Shown here in pieces: positions 1-8,715 of a stretch of DNA of 38,221 bases. The stretch is from contig DBBP01000022.1 in NCBI GenBank assembly GCA_002292285.1, forward strand, positions 1-38,221, given 5' to 3'. Position 1 is the first letter of the stretch, and every line of letters begins with the position of its first letter. Both the position numbers and the translations under genes were made by a program. Below the pieces are notes generated by a model. It ran no database searches. It was not told the DNA's origin and saw only the letters and a program-made list of their open reading frames with translations. The stretch comes from Proteobacteria bacterium UBA981. GTDB lineage: Bacteria > Pseudomonadota > Gammaproteobacteria > Ga0077536.

Positions 1-192
1 ACCCGGTGCCGCAACCGTGATGAATGGAAGCTTTCCGCCGGCGTCGATGGTGACGGACTTATTGCCACCGAGAGCGCAGCCCGCTTCGGTGCCGGTTACC
101 GTGCCAGGACATGCGGCCCAAGCATTACCACCGTAGCAGGCAATGGCGATGGCGGAACTCAAAACTGTGCGCGTGAAAGTAGGATTGACCAT
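1..192 (-). CDS. N-terminus of an exported protein, cut by the window edge
   Basis: This reading frame does not appear among ordinary complete ORFs because it runs off the left end. From ATG at 192 it reads 64 codons without a stop. The first 26 residues form a textbook Sec signal peptide: a short TRT basic start, a hydrophobic core SSAIAIACYGG and the cleavage box NAWA before AC. The mature start (ACPGTVTGTEAGC, then SVTIDAGG) is Gly/Thr-rich and resembles the first strands of secreted beta-helix or autotransporter-like proteins, but too little is visible to name the family. A Shine-Dalgarno-like AAGGA lies upstream of the ATG. It is divergent from the TPR-sulfotransferase gene. Confidence 0.6.
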   Translation of the reverse strand, partial: MVNPTFTRTVLSSAIAIACYGGNAWAACPGTVTGTEAGCALGGNKSVTIDAGGKLPFITVAAPG

Positions 193-531
193 GTTCTGCT
201 TGTCCTTGGCTTAGGCCACGCGCGCCTCAATGGGGGCGTCGCGAGCGCTTTACGTAATACGTTTCTAAGGGGCGGCTCGTCGGGATCAGTGTACTCCTAA
301 AATGGGCGAGGGAACAACGTTCGAATTGCACAAAAACTACAAAATTGATCAAGATAGTCGCGTTCCTGAATAATTTAGACGAAGCATCGCCGACTGGCGC
401 TGCTAGCCGAGCTGAATGTTGCGCAAAGACAAAATCTGCGCGCGCACGCTGTGGCGCGCACGACGACTTCGAAATGACCATCCTTGCTGTCATAATAAGG
501 TTCCATCATCGCTTGCCGACGCGCCTTATAT
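193..531. other. Divergent intergenic region, no gene seen
   Basis: This spacer separates two divergently transcribed genes and presumably holds both promoters. It contains an AT-rich stretch around 330-375. I could not find a convincing -35/-10 pair. The best minus-strand candidate is TTGTTC followed 18 bases later by TACACT, which is weak. The short open frames inside it have no ribosome binding site or recognisable protein character. Confidence 0.4.
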
Positions 532-2652
532 ATGCCTGATCTCAATCCACCACCCAGCGCCGCCGGGCGCCACTTAAGTCTGCCCGAGGCCATCGAAGTT
601 GCCGGGCGCCACCAGGCTGCGGGGAGGCTGCCCGAAGCCGAGGCCGTACTGCGGGAAATTCTCAAAGTTGCGCCCAAAAACGCACTGGCCCTGCATTTGA
701 TGGGCATTATCGCGTTTCAGTCCGGACAGCGGGACACGGCCATAAGGCTCGTCACTGACGCTATCGGCCTGCGATCTGAAACCGGGCTCTTTCACACCAA
801 TTTGTGCGAAATCCTGCGCCTTGACGGTCAGCTCGAACTTGCCATCGAACATGGCGAACGCGGCGCCGCGCTCGATCCCGACTCGGCGACGGCACATAGC
901 AACGTTGGCGTCGCCTGCTATGACAACGAAGATTACGCGGCCGCCGAGCGCCATCAGCGCAAAGCGCTGGCGCTTAATCCGGCGCTCGCCCAGGCGCTGA
1001 ACAATATCGGCAGCATTCTGAGGCAGCAGGATGACGCGGACGGCGCCATCACGTGGTACCGCAAAGCGCTTGATGCCGAGCCGAACCACCTCGAAGCGCT
1101 CAATAACCTGGGTGCGATGCTGAACGAGGTCGAGCGCCCTGAAGAAGCTCGCGCAGCTCTGTTCCGAGCCGTCCAGCTCAAGCCGGACTATGCTGAAGCA
1201 CACCGCAACATTGGCACGATGTTCGTCCAGGAAGAAAATTTCGAGAGAGCAGAAGTTGCATTTCGCGAAGCGCTTAAACATCGTCCCGATTTCGTCGAGG
1301 CCCTGATCGGCCTGGCCACGGTACAGCGCGAAAACCAGGCCCTGGATGAGGCCGAACGCACACTGGAAGAAGCCCTCAGACTGGAACCCGACAGAGCGAC
1401 CACGCTGACCCAAATCGGCATGTTATGCGGCGATATGGGTTTCCCCGAGCGCGCCCTGGAGTTCTATGATCGCGGCGCGGCGGCGGCGCCCGACAGCGAC
1501 GGCAGTTTTATTGCCAAAGGCCATCTGCAGATCGAGATGGGCGATATGAAGGGCGCTGCGGAAACTCTCGCGCAGGCGCTGGCGGTCAAACCCGAGTCAA
1601 TCGGCGCGCGGCTCGCGCTGGTGCAGCTGAAAAAGGTCACCCCAGACGACGATTTGCTGACGAGCTTCGAAAGCGAGCTGGACGACCTTGCACCTGAAGC
1701 TGTCACACGCCGGTTGCCCGTGCATTTTGCGCTCGGCAAGTGCTATGACGACATTGGTGATTCAGAACGCGCAATGCAGCACTATCTGGAAGGTTGTCGC
1801 TTGAAACGCACCCGCCTGGCCTACCGACCGGAAGAAAACGAACGCCACGTAGAGCGCCTGATTGGGCTGTTCGACAAGGCATTTATCGACCGCTTACAGG
1901 ACACCGGAGACGACTCCCAACTGCCCGTATTTGTGCTTGGCATGCCGCGCTCGGGCACCACCCTGACCGAACAAATCATTGCCAGCCATTCACAGACACA
2001 CGGCGCCGGCGAATTACCCGACCTCTTGCGGCTGGCCAACGTGTCGCCGCTAACCGGCGCGACAGTCGGCTATCCGGACTCAATCGTAAACCTGTCAGCG
2101 CGCGAGCTTGCCAGCATGGGCGCACGCTACGTTGCCGGGCTGCGCGAACGCAACGCGACGGCCGCACGCATCACCGATAAAATGCCGGCCAACTTTTTCT
2201 GCGTAGGACTAATCCATCTCATGCTGCCACGCGCGCGCATCATTCATGTGCGGCGCAACCCGGTCGACACCTGTCTTTCCGGCCTCACCAAGCTGTTCAG
2301 GCACGGCCAGGGACAAAGTTACGATCTACACGATCAAGGCCGCTTTTACGTCAGTTATGCGCGCCTGATGGACCATTGGCGCAAGGTGCTGCCGCCGGGC
2401 GCCATGTTCGAAATCCAGTACGAAGATCTGGTCGCCGAAACAGAAACCAAGGCACGCGCGATGATCGATTACTGCGGGCTCGAGTGGGAGGATGGTTGCC
2501 TGGAGTTCCACAAGACCGAACGCTCGATTCGCACCGCCAGCGTGACTCAGGTGCGTCAACCGATATACAAGACCTCAGTGGCGCGCTGGAAGCGCTACGA
2601 ATCATCCCTCGGCCCATTGTTGGAAGCGCTCGGCGACCTGGTTGAACGTTAA
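532..2652 (+). CDS. TPR-repeat sulfotransferase
   Basis: This is a two-part protein of 706 residues. About residues 15-420 are tandem tetratricopeptide repeats, with recurring A-N-L-G-x-x-L and A-x-x-x-P spacing such as ALNNIGSILRQQ and ALNNLGAMLNE. Residues 465-690 are a sulfotransferase domain of the Sulfotransfer_1/3 type. The 5'-phosphosulfate loop GMPRSGTTLTEQ begins at G470 and the 3'-phosphate motif IIHVRRNPVDTCLS at I570. Such enzymes move sulfate from PAPS to a hydroxyl or amine; the TPR part probably holds the protein or glycan acceptor. There is no signal peptide, so it is cytoplasmic. The ATG at 532 lacks a good Shine-Dalgarno, but the TPR pattern begins within about 15 residues, which supports it. 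Glycosyltransferases next door suggest a sulfated surface polymer; the acceptor is unknown. Confidence 0.9.
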   Translation: MPDLNPPPSAAGRHLSLPEAIEVAGRHQAAGRLPEAEAVLREILKVAPKNALALHLMGIIAFQSGQRDTAIRLVTDAIGLRSETGLFHTNLCEILRLDGQLELAIEHGERGAALDPDSATAHSNVGVACYDNEDYAAAERHQRKALALNPALAQALNNIGSILRQQDDADGAITWYRKALDAEPNHLEALNNLGAMLNEVERPEEARAALFRAVQLKPDYAEAHRNIGTMFVQEENFERAEVAFREALKHRPDFVEALIGLATVQRENQALDEAERTLEEALRLEPDRATTLTQIGMLCGDMGFPERALEFYDRGAAAAPDSDGSFIAKGHLQIEMGDMKGAAETLAQALAVKPESIGARLALVQLKKVTPDDDLLTSFESELDDLAPEAVTRRLPVHFALGKCYDDIGDSERAMQHYLEGCRLKRTRLAYRPEENERHVERLIGLFDKAFIDRLQDTGDDSQLPVFVLGMPRSGTTLTEQIIASHSQTHGAGELPDLLRLANVSPLTGATVGYPDSIVNLSARELASMGARYVAGLRERNATAARITDKMPANFFCVGLIHLMLPRARIIHVRRNPVDTCLSGLTKLFRHGQGQSYDLHDQGRFYVSYARLMDHWRKVLPPGAMFEIQYEDLVAETETKARAMIDYCGLEWEDGCLEFHKTERSIRTASVTQVRQPIYKTSVARWKRYESSLGPLLEALGDLVER

Positions 2653-2768
2653 ATGCACTGCCTATCGGCGTCGCTGGTCTCGTTCGGCAAGCGTGATTGA
2701 GCTCTCGGACGATTTAAGCCAGCCGAGCAAATCATGCACGCGCCGGTGCAACGTGAAGGTTCCGTTTC

Positions 2769-3968
2769 TCAGATCTTTGCCGCCAATACGTTATTGATGA
2801 ACGTGCGCATTGCGCTGGATGGCGACTCGCCCGCCCGTGCGCGGTGAACTTCCGCGACGCTGCGTGCGGCGGCCCGGTAGCTCGGGTTGCTGAGGAGTTC
2901 CTGCAACTTGGTCACCATCGGTTTTGGCAGGCGCCTCGGTGCCGACAGACCGGCGCCAAGACGCTGCACGTTGTTGGCAACGATTTCCTGCTCGCCATAC
3001 AGTGGCAGCATGAGTTGCGGCACGCCGGCAAGAAGCAGTTCGGTAGTCGTGCCGTGCGTGCCATTGCCTATAGCAAGGCCCGCCGTATCCGCCACTGCGC
3101 TCAAATCGAGCGGCGCAGACAGGAAATTGAGCGAGGGTGAAGCAAACTTCTGAGTGATCTCGGCGGGCAGATTGTCGCCGTAGATCAGCGTCGGACAGTC
3201 CCTTTCGCGCAGATGTCCAAGCAATTCTGGCAGTGTGGGAAACATTTTCAGGTAGGCAAATATCCGCGGTCCCGACGTTTCGGGCCAGATCGGTTGCGCG
3301 CCACCCATCGCAGTAAACACGCCAACATAATTCCCGTCCGGCCGCGCGCCATAGTGATCCATTTCCGGCACGGTGCGCAGCACAGTCGGGGTCGCGTCGA
3401 ACAGCGCCGCTACGCAGTCAAGCTGGCTGATGCCGCGTTGGGCGAGCGCAGTGTTAATGGTCTGGAGAAGTGTGTTTTCGAACGTAAGGAGCTGCGGATC
3501 GACCAGCTCTGGACGCCATTTGTCGTGGAAACCCGGCATCGGCTGGCAGCGCGGCGGCAGATGGAAACCCGTGCCTATGGCGAGGCGGGCGATCTGCTGA
3601 TCGCGCGCGGCGAGCATTGCGGTTGGGCTGTAATCGAACACCACAAGATCAGGCTCGATGAGATCAATCAAATTGCCCCACGCATCCACCAGCGACAGCA
3701 GATGGGCAACGCTGTCATAGCCGTTGTTGTGGAGGATTCTCGCGAAACTGTTGACCGGCGTAATCGTGGCGACATGTTGGGGTGGAATGTACGGTGCCTG
3801 ATAAATGCGCGTGCGCAACGGGCCGAACACAGCATTGGCTTTGTCGAGGTAGCGCAGCGCAAACGAGACCTCGTGACCGGCCTCTTGCAACCCGGCGATC
3901 AGGCGCACGTAGGGCGCACAATGCCCTACACCTTGGCCGAGTTCCCATGTGAACAGGATCTTCGCCAT
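2769..3968 (-). CDS. GT1-type (UDP-glucuronosyltransferase-like) glycosyltransferase
   Basis: The 399-residue protein has the two-lobe GT-B architecture. The N-terminal lobe starts with MAKILFTWELGQGVGHCAPY, the glycine-rich acceptor-side loop followed by helix 1. The C-terminal lobe carries GNGTHGTTTELLLAGVPQ and then PLYGEQEIVANNVQRLGAG, which is the nucleotide-sugar binding signature of the GT1/MGT group (compare GGxGTxxEALxxGxPxxxxP). Length is normal for bacterial members (about 400). The stop lies 116 bases from the convergent TPR-sulfotransferase stop. It follows the GT4 gene by 69 bases in the same direction, so the two are probably co-transcribed. The sugar donor and acceptor cannot be read from the sequence. 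Confidence 0.8.
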   Translation of the reverse strand: MAKILFTWELGQGVGHCAPYVRLIAGLQEAGHEVSFALRYLDKANAVFGPLRTRIYQAPYIPPQHVATITPVNSFARILHNNGYDSVAHLLSLVDAWGNLIDLIEPDLVVFDYSPTAMLAARDQQIARLAIGTGFHLPPRCQPMPGFHDKWRPELVDPQLLTFENTLLQTINTALAQRGISQLDCVAALFDATPTVLRTVPEMDHYGARPDGNYVGVFTAMGGAQPIWPETSGPRIFAYLKMFPTLPELLGHLRERDCPTLIYGDNLPAEITQKFASPSLNFLSAPLDLSAVADTAGLAIGNGTHGTTTELLLAGVPQLMLPLYGEQEIVANNVQRLGAGLSAPRRLPKPMVTKLQELLSNPSYRAAARSVAEVHRARAGESPSSAMRTFINNVLAAKI

Positions 3969-4037
3969 CGCGTCAAAGCCACCGCCGACAGAGAGGCAGC
4001 GGCACCGTTATGGTTCGTGTGCCGGCAAACTGCGTCA

Positions 4038-5075
4038 TCAACCAACAACCTGGGACCACAGCCCAGTGAGTAAATTTTTGTGCTCGGACACGTCTGATTT
4101 TCTGGCATTCGCGAAACCGACGTCGCGCATCGCTTCAGGCACCGGTGCGGAGATTATTGCGCAGGCTTCTTCGAGCGAACGATAGACATAGCCGCTACCG
4201 GCGAGATAGGTCTCGATATCGCGGCGCACTGCGGGCAACAGCACACCAACGCCTGAGGCCTGCGCCTCAGCTATCGACAGCGGCCAACCGATTGAACTAA
4301 TCTGAGTGTCAGCGGTATAGACCAGCCAGCGATGCTTCTTGTACTCGGCCGGCATCAGCGCGGGTTCGACTGGTGAGTTGATTGTGACCGGCGAGCCCAT
4401 GGCAGTGTTCTTATCAGCCAGGGCCTCGGTATCGTAGCTCAAGGGGTAAAGATTGAAGCGCTGGTCGGGCAAGCGTTGTCCGAGCTCAAGAAAATCCTCC
4501 ATACGTTTTTTTGGAATGCAGGCGCCGACATTCATGATTGCCTCGCCATTTGGCGTTCTATCGTGAAAGCGTTTGTAATCGATGCATGGGTAGCACTCGA
4601 CAACCTTCGTCATGTCGGTTCCGCTCGACTTGAGAAAGGCGCGCGAGAACGGGAACGCCAGGATGCCTAGACAGAGCGGATCGTGGCTGGTTTCAGGCAT
4701 CACTCGCGGTGCGCTTTCGAACCAATGCGCGAGACGCGGGTCATCAGACAGCGTGTCAAACGAATGGGCGCGCACGGTGAAGGGTAAATTGAAGGTTTTC
4801 GCAATGCGTGAGACCAGCGGTAGCGAGATCAGCCAGTGTGTATGCAAGAGCTGTGGCCGGAACATGCGCACCGCATTTGACAGCTGGCTCAGATCGTTGA
4901 TGACAAGGTAAGGCGTATGGCGCTCATAGGTTGTGTTGCCGGCCTTGCCCGCGTCCTGCAAGGCGATGACGATGACCTCGAAATCATCGCTGACCGCGTC
5001 GATCTCGGTCTGAATATAGGTCTCCGATATCTGCGGATATTGGCGCAAAATGTACATGACTTTGGGCTTGTTCAT
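4038..5075 (-). CDS. GT4-like glycosyltransferase
   Basis: This is a 345-residue protein from the ATG at 5075; an in-frame GTG at 5099 would add eight residues. I prefer the ATG because MNKPKVMYILRQYPQISETY begins directly with the first beta strand and the Q-x-S-E-T-Y motif of GT4 enzymes. LLHTHW, then LPFTVRAHSFD, follow the usual GT4 N-lobe layout. In the C-lobe NVGACIPKKRMEDFLEL and GWPLSIAEAQASGVGVLLP match the E-x7-E/G-x-P-x-x-x-x-E-A-x-A donor-site region, here reduced to a single clear Glu (IAEAQASG). Fold and class are well supported; substrate is not. It is upstream gene of a two-gene unit with the GT1-like enzyme. Confidence 0.75.
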   Translation of the reverse strand: MNKPKVMYILRQYPQISETYIQTEIDAVSDDFEVIVIALQDAGKAGNTTYERHTPYLVINDLSQLSNAVRMFRPQLLHTHWLISLPLVSRIAKTFNLPFTVRAHSFDTLSDDPRLAHWFESAPRVMPETSHDPLCLGILAFPFSRAFLKSSGTDMTKVVECYPCIDYKRFHDRTPNGEAIMNVGACIPKKRMEDFLELGQRLPDQRFNLYPLSYDTEALADKNTAMGSPVTINSPVEPALMPAEYKKHRWLVYTADTQISSIGWPLSIAEAQASGVGVLLPAVRRDIETYLAGSGYVYRSLEEACAIISAPVPEAMRDVGFANARKSDVSEHKNLLTGLWSQVVG

Positions 5076-5160
5076 ATCGACCAAAAAGGCACTAATCACA
5101 GCATCTATAGGGCGCGTCGCGGGACCGCTCGCATGCTGGCCGCGCTGGATTGGGTCGGAG

Positions 5161-5166
5161 ATTATA
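5161..5166 (-). promoter_or_regulatory. Candidate -10 box for the GT4/GT1 pair
   Basis: On the minus strand this hexamer reads TATAAT, a perfect sigma-70 -10 box, about 85 bases upstream of the ATG at 5075. No good TTGACA-like box lies 16-18 bases upstream, so it may need an activator. It lies next to one arm (5167-5177) of an 11-bp inverted repeat whose other arm is 5091-5101. Confidence 0.35.
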
Positions 5167-5348
5167 CTGTGATTAGTTCGCGCCCCAGCGCGGAATTGGA
5201 CCGCAAGCTAACTTCTACGCGTACAATGCGCGCATATGCCGACAGGCCGTCGGGCGGAGACTGTGGCCCGATTGCGTCCCAGGCATCATCGATGCACAGA
5301 TACGCACAACTGAACCGTTGACGACAGCGCGAATTCAAATCACGAAGT

Positions 5349-8300
5349 ATGCCTAACAAACTCAAATACGACCGGCGCGTGCAGGGCTTGTTGTTCCTGA
5401 TTGTCGCAGTAATGACCAACTTCTGGTTGAGCTCGCGTTACCCGTCGCTAGATACCAAAAGCATGATGGCCGGCAGCGTTTCGCTGGCGGATGGACTGAG
5501 CTTTGACGCGTGGATTGCCCACGACATGGCCGACTCTGCATTGCGCGACATTGTGATTACGTATCTCAACTGGCTGCACACCAATCAGCAGGGCATGACC
5601 TTCGGGCTGATGATTGCCGTGCTGTTCATGACCCTGATCCCGCTGCTCCGGGACGAACTTGACCAGTACCTGACGCGGCGCTTTTCGGCCACTGTATCCG
5701 GCGCCCTGATCGGCGCGCCACTCGGCGTGTGCGTAAATTGTGCAGCACCAATCGGCTACGGCATGTACAAACAAGGCGCGCGCATGGAGGCCGCACTGGC
5801 GACCATGATCAGCTCGCCGACCATGAACATCGTCGTGCTGAGCATGGCTTTTACGCTGTTCCCCGTTTACATCGTGACAATCAAGATCATCGCGGCGCTG
5901 TTCGTAATCTTCGCAGTGGTGCCGTTCCTCGTGAGTCGTTTTCCAGAAGAAGCGGTCACCCGCGAACCCCTGGAAGACGTTGCTGGCCCGAGCATGGCGG
6001 CAGCCACGGGCGGTGAGTTCTACATCGAAAAAGATCCCGCCGCCGCGATCGGCTGGCTGGTCGTCGCATTGACCAAGCAAGCCTGGATCATCATCAAGCA
6101 CGTCGTGCCGATCATGTTGCTGGCAGGTTTGCTGGGCTCCGCCGCCGTGGTGCTCATCCCCTGGGATCTGTTGATTGGTATTTTGCCGACGGAGATGAGC
6201 CTGACCTCGGTTCTGATGATGATCGCGCTGTCAGCCTTTGGCCTTGCTCTGCCGGTGCCGATCGCTTTCGATGTCATCCTCGCCGCCTCACTGAGCAATG
6301 CCGGCATCTCGATGCAATACATCGGCATACTGCTGTTCGTGCTCGGTAGCTTTAGCGTTTATTCGTTCATGGTCCTGCTACGCGCACAGGCCATCAAGGT
6401 CGCCGTATCTTTGGCGGTCGCGCTGATCGCAGTTGGTGTACTGAGTGGCTTTGCGACAAAAATCGCCCACGACTTCTATGCACAAAGCGTCGAGGCACCG
6501 CTATTCGAACAACTCAGCGATGGCACCCCACCGGACACGAATGAAATGCCAGCCGGCCTGTCGGGGGGCGTTTACCAGGACGAGTTCGCGCAAGGCAACC
6601 CGCAACTGCAAAAAGGGCTCAAACAGCAGTTGGCAGCAGCCAGCAAACCACGCCACCTTACCCCGGCGCTCGATCGTGTCGGCCAGCTCCAGCCGCCGCC
6701 TCCGATAACCTGGCAGCGCCACGCTCGCAACCCGCGGGTGGCGGCGTTCCAGTTCGCGGAACGTGGGCCCGACAAGTCCCGCTTTTCTCGCCTGGCGCCG
6801 AAAAGAATGGGCCTGGACCATCATTTCAAACCGCTGCTGTTCAATTTCATCAACGAGTTCCCGGACGCGAACGGGATTTCGGGCGGCGACTTCAATCAGG
6901 ACGGCTGGTTCGACCTGCTGTTTGCCACGCCGAATGGGGTCTATGTGTACATGAATGTCGGCGGCGAGTTTCGCCTGCATAGCCGTCTCGCGGGCAGCGA
7001 CCCACAATCATCGTTCACCGCCGGCGCAGCTGCATTTATCGACCTGAATAACGACGAGCAACCGGATGTCATTTTTTCCGAGCACCGCACCGGCCTGTGG
7101 CTTTCGTACAATCGCAACGGCAAGTTTGAAAAGCCGATGCGACTGCCCGACAGTGACGGCCGATTTTCCAAAGCGCTGGCGTTCTACGACATTACCGGGA
7201 ATGGCTCGCTGGAATTTTTCTCCGGCCACGTGAGCAGCATGCTGGCACTGCGGCCCAGCCACCAAAGCTCGCAAAATCTTTTCTACAGACGCGACGGCGA
7301 CAACTATCGCGTTGGTAAGCTGCACGAACCACTCGGCGAAACTTTATCGATTTGGCTAAGTGATCTTGACGATGACAAGCATCTCGATCTGTGGGTCGGC
7401 AACGACTTCGACGAACCGGATATGTTCTATCGCTATGAAGAAGGCCACTTCGCCCCGGTGTGGAACAACCGCATCGAAGAGACAACACGCTGGACGATGT
7501 CAATCGACGCCGCTGATATCGACAATGACCTCGATATGGAAATTTATATTGGCCAGACGACCTGGAATCCTTCGAGCCCGCCGTACAAAATTCAGCAGGG
7601 CCGTGGAATAATTTCGGAACAGTGCAAAAAATTCGACGGCCCTTACTGTCAGTTGTCCACCGCATTGGCGCAAACCCGCAAAGCGAACAAGACTCAGGAC
7701 GCAGGGCTTTGCGACACGCTGGCCGAGCCCTTCCGACTGGATTGCATCGCCACCGTTTATTTCCGCCAGTTACGCAGCTCGATTACGCCGACTGCAGACA
7801 AACAGGCGATCCTGGAAAAAGCGCATGTACTCAAGCAGAAGTATCCCAAGCTTCACCAGAGTTTTCTCGAGATGGTCGAAAACGACCCGATCACCCTCGC
7901 GCAATCCAATAAGCAGTTCGCCCGTTTTGTACCGCAGCGGCGCGGCGTGAACGTGTTCCTCGTGCGCGACGAACAAGGGCGCTTTATGAACAAGAGCGTC
8001 GAGTATGGCGTCGACATCGGTGGCTGGACCTGGAACGCCCGATTTAATGATGTAGATGGTGATGAATGGCAAGACCTGTACGTGGTCAACGGATGGACGC
8101 CATCGGAACTTGAGACGACTAACGTCCTGTATCGCAATCAGGAGGGACGCGGCTTTTCTAACGATACCGCCGACCTCGGCCTGCTCGATTTCGAACCGAC
8201 GATCGCCTACACCTATATCGACTTTGACAACGATGGCGACCTGGATATCGTCAGCTACAGCCAGATCGGTCGGGTCGCGGTGTATCGCAATGAAATGCAC

Positions 8301-8579
8301 AAAAATCAGGTGATTCAGTTCGAGCTGCGGGACAGCCAGGGTAATCATTACGGTGTCGGCGCGAAGCTCGTTATCCGTTACGGCGAGAACGGTAAGCGCA
8401 AGCAAATCCGGGAAATCAAGATGAGTGGCGGACACTTGTCGTTCGACCCCAAGATTATGCATTTCGGTCTTGGCTCATGGGATACCGTTGAAGCCGTCGA
8501 AGTGCGCTGGCCGACCGGCCAACCGGAGGTCCTGCAAGGACCATTTGCGGCTGGATATCGCTACCGCATAACGCGCTAA
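5349..8579 (+). CDS. Permease fused to an FG-GAP/VCBS-ASPIC/UnbV ectodomain
   Basis: This 1076-residue chimera joins two normally separate modules. Residues 1-370 are a COG0701/DUF318-type permease (ArsP and SO_0444 relatives) with eight or nine hydrophobic segments, roughly 11-28, 85-101, 115-140, 153-196, 247-270, 285-308, 322-346 and 350-368. It includes the family motif GVCVNCAAPIGYG with C128 and C131, candidate metal or metalloid ligands, and SSPTMN. After a linker (about 375-490), residues 490-990 hold FG-GAP/VCBS beta-propeller blades with calcium-loop patterns such as GGDFNQDGWFDLLF (512), FIDLNNDEQPDV, DIDNDLDME, DVDGDEWQDL and DFDNDGDLDI. The last 75 residues are an ASPIC/UnbV domain as in CRTAC1 proteins. 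An insert in the propeller carries C759, C767, C788 and C799, possible disulfides if it faces the periplasm. The frame is continuous. Transport substrate and function of the fusion are unknown. Confidence 0.85.
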   Translation: MPNKLKYDRRVQGLLFLIVAVMTNFWLSSRYPSLDTKSMMAGSVSLADGLSFDAWIAHDMADSALRDIVITYLNWLHTNQQGMTFGLMIAVLFMTLIPLLRDELDQYLTRRFSATVSGALIGAPLGVCVNCAAPIGYGMYKQGARMEAALATMISSPTMNIVVLSMAFTLFPVYIVTIKIIAALFVIFAVVPFLVSRFPEEAVTREPLEDVAGPSMAAATGGEFYIEKDPAAAIGWLVVALTKQAWIIIKHVVPIMLLAGLLGSAAVVLIPWDLLIGILPTEMSLTSVLMMIALSAFGLALPVPIAFDVILAASLSNAGISMQYIGILLFVLGSFSVYSFMVLLRAQAIKVAVSLAVALIAVGVLSGFATKIAHDFYAQSVEAPLFEQLSDGTPPDTNEMPAGLSGGVYQDEFAQGNPQLQKGLKQQLAAASKPRHLTPALDRVGQLQPPPPITWQRHARNPRVAAFQFAERGPDKSRFSRLAPKRMGLDHHFKPLLFNFINEFPDANGISGGDFNQDGWFDLLFATPNGVYVYMNVGGEFRLHSRLAGSDPQSSFTAGAAAFIDLNNDEQPDVIFSEHRTGLWLSYNRNGKFEKPMRLPDSDGRFSKALAFYDITGNGSLEFFSGHVSSMLALRPSHQSSQNLFYRRDGDNYRVGKLHEPLGETLSIWLSDLDDDKHLDLWVGNDFDEPDMFYRYEEGHFAPVWNNRIEETTRWTMSIDAADIDNDLDMEIYIGQTTWNPSSPPYKIQQGRGIISEQCKKFDGPYCQLSTALAQTRKANKTQDAGLCDTLAEPFRLDCIATVYFRQLRSSITPTADKQAILEKAHVLKQKYPKLHQSFLEMVENDPITLAQSNKQFARFVPQRRGVNVFLVRDEQGRFMNKSVEYGVDIGGWTWNARFNDVDGDEWQDLYVVNGWTPSELETTNVLYRNQEGRGFSNDTADLGLLDFEPTIAYTYIDFDNDGDLDIVSYSQIGRVAVYRNEMHKNQVIQFELRDSQGNHYGVGAKLVIRYGENGKRKQIREIKMSGGHLSFDPKIMHFGLGSWDTVEAVEVRWPTGQPEVLQGPFAAGYRYRITR

Positions 8580-8715
8580 TGACGATGCTATGCCCACCGC
8601 CGCCTGCGGTTCGCAGGGTCCGGGCCGGATGGCCGGCTTTCTCTGCGTGGGAAAATGTAACGACTTTCGCGCACGTCAGCGGCGACTTGTCGTCAACGCG
8701 GGCACGTTTGTCGCT

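Noticed and set aside
574..1413. Long minus-strand frame (279 residues) inside the TPR-sulfotransferase gene
   Set aside because: It is antisense to clear TPR coding sequence, has no family likeness and is rich in Arg/Gly/Cys as expected from a shadow frame.
2653..2768. Possible terminator hairpin TGCAC/GTGCA between convergent genes
   Set aside because: The stem is only five pairs and there is no T tract on either strand.
3213..4073. 286-residue plus-strand frame opposite the GT1-like gene
   Set aside because: The minus strand carries full GT-B motifs; the plus frame has no motif and no ribosome site.
7770..8462. 230-residue minus-strand frame in the permease-propeller gene
   Set aside because: It mirrors the regular Asp-rich propeller repeats and has no own homology.
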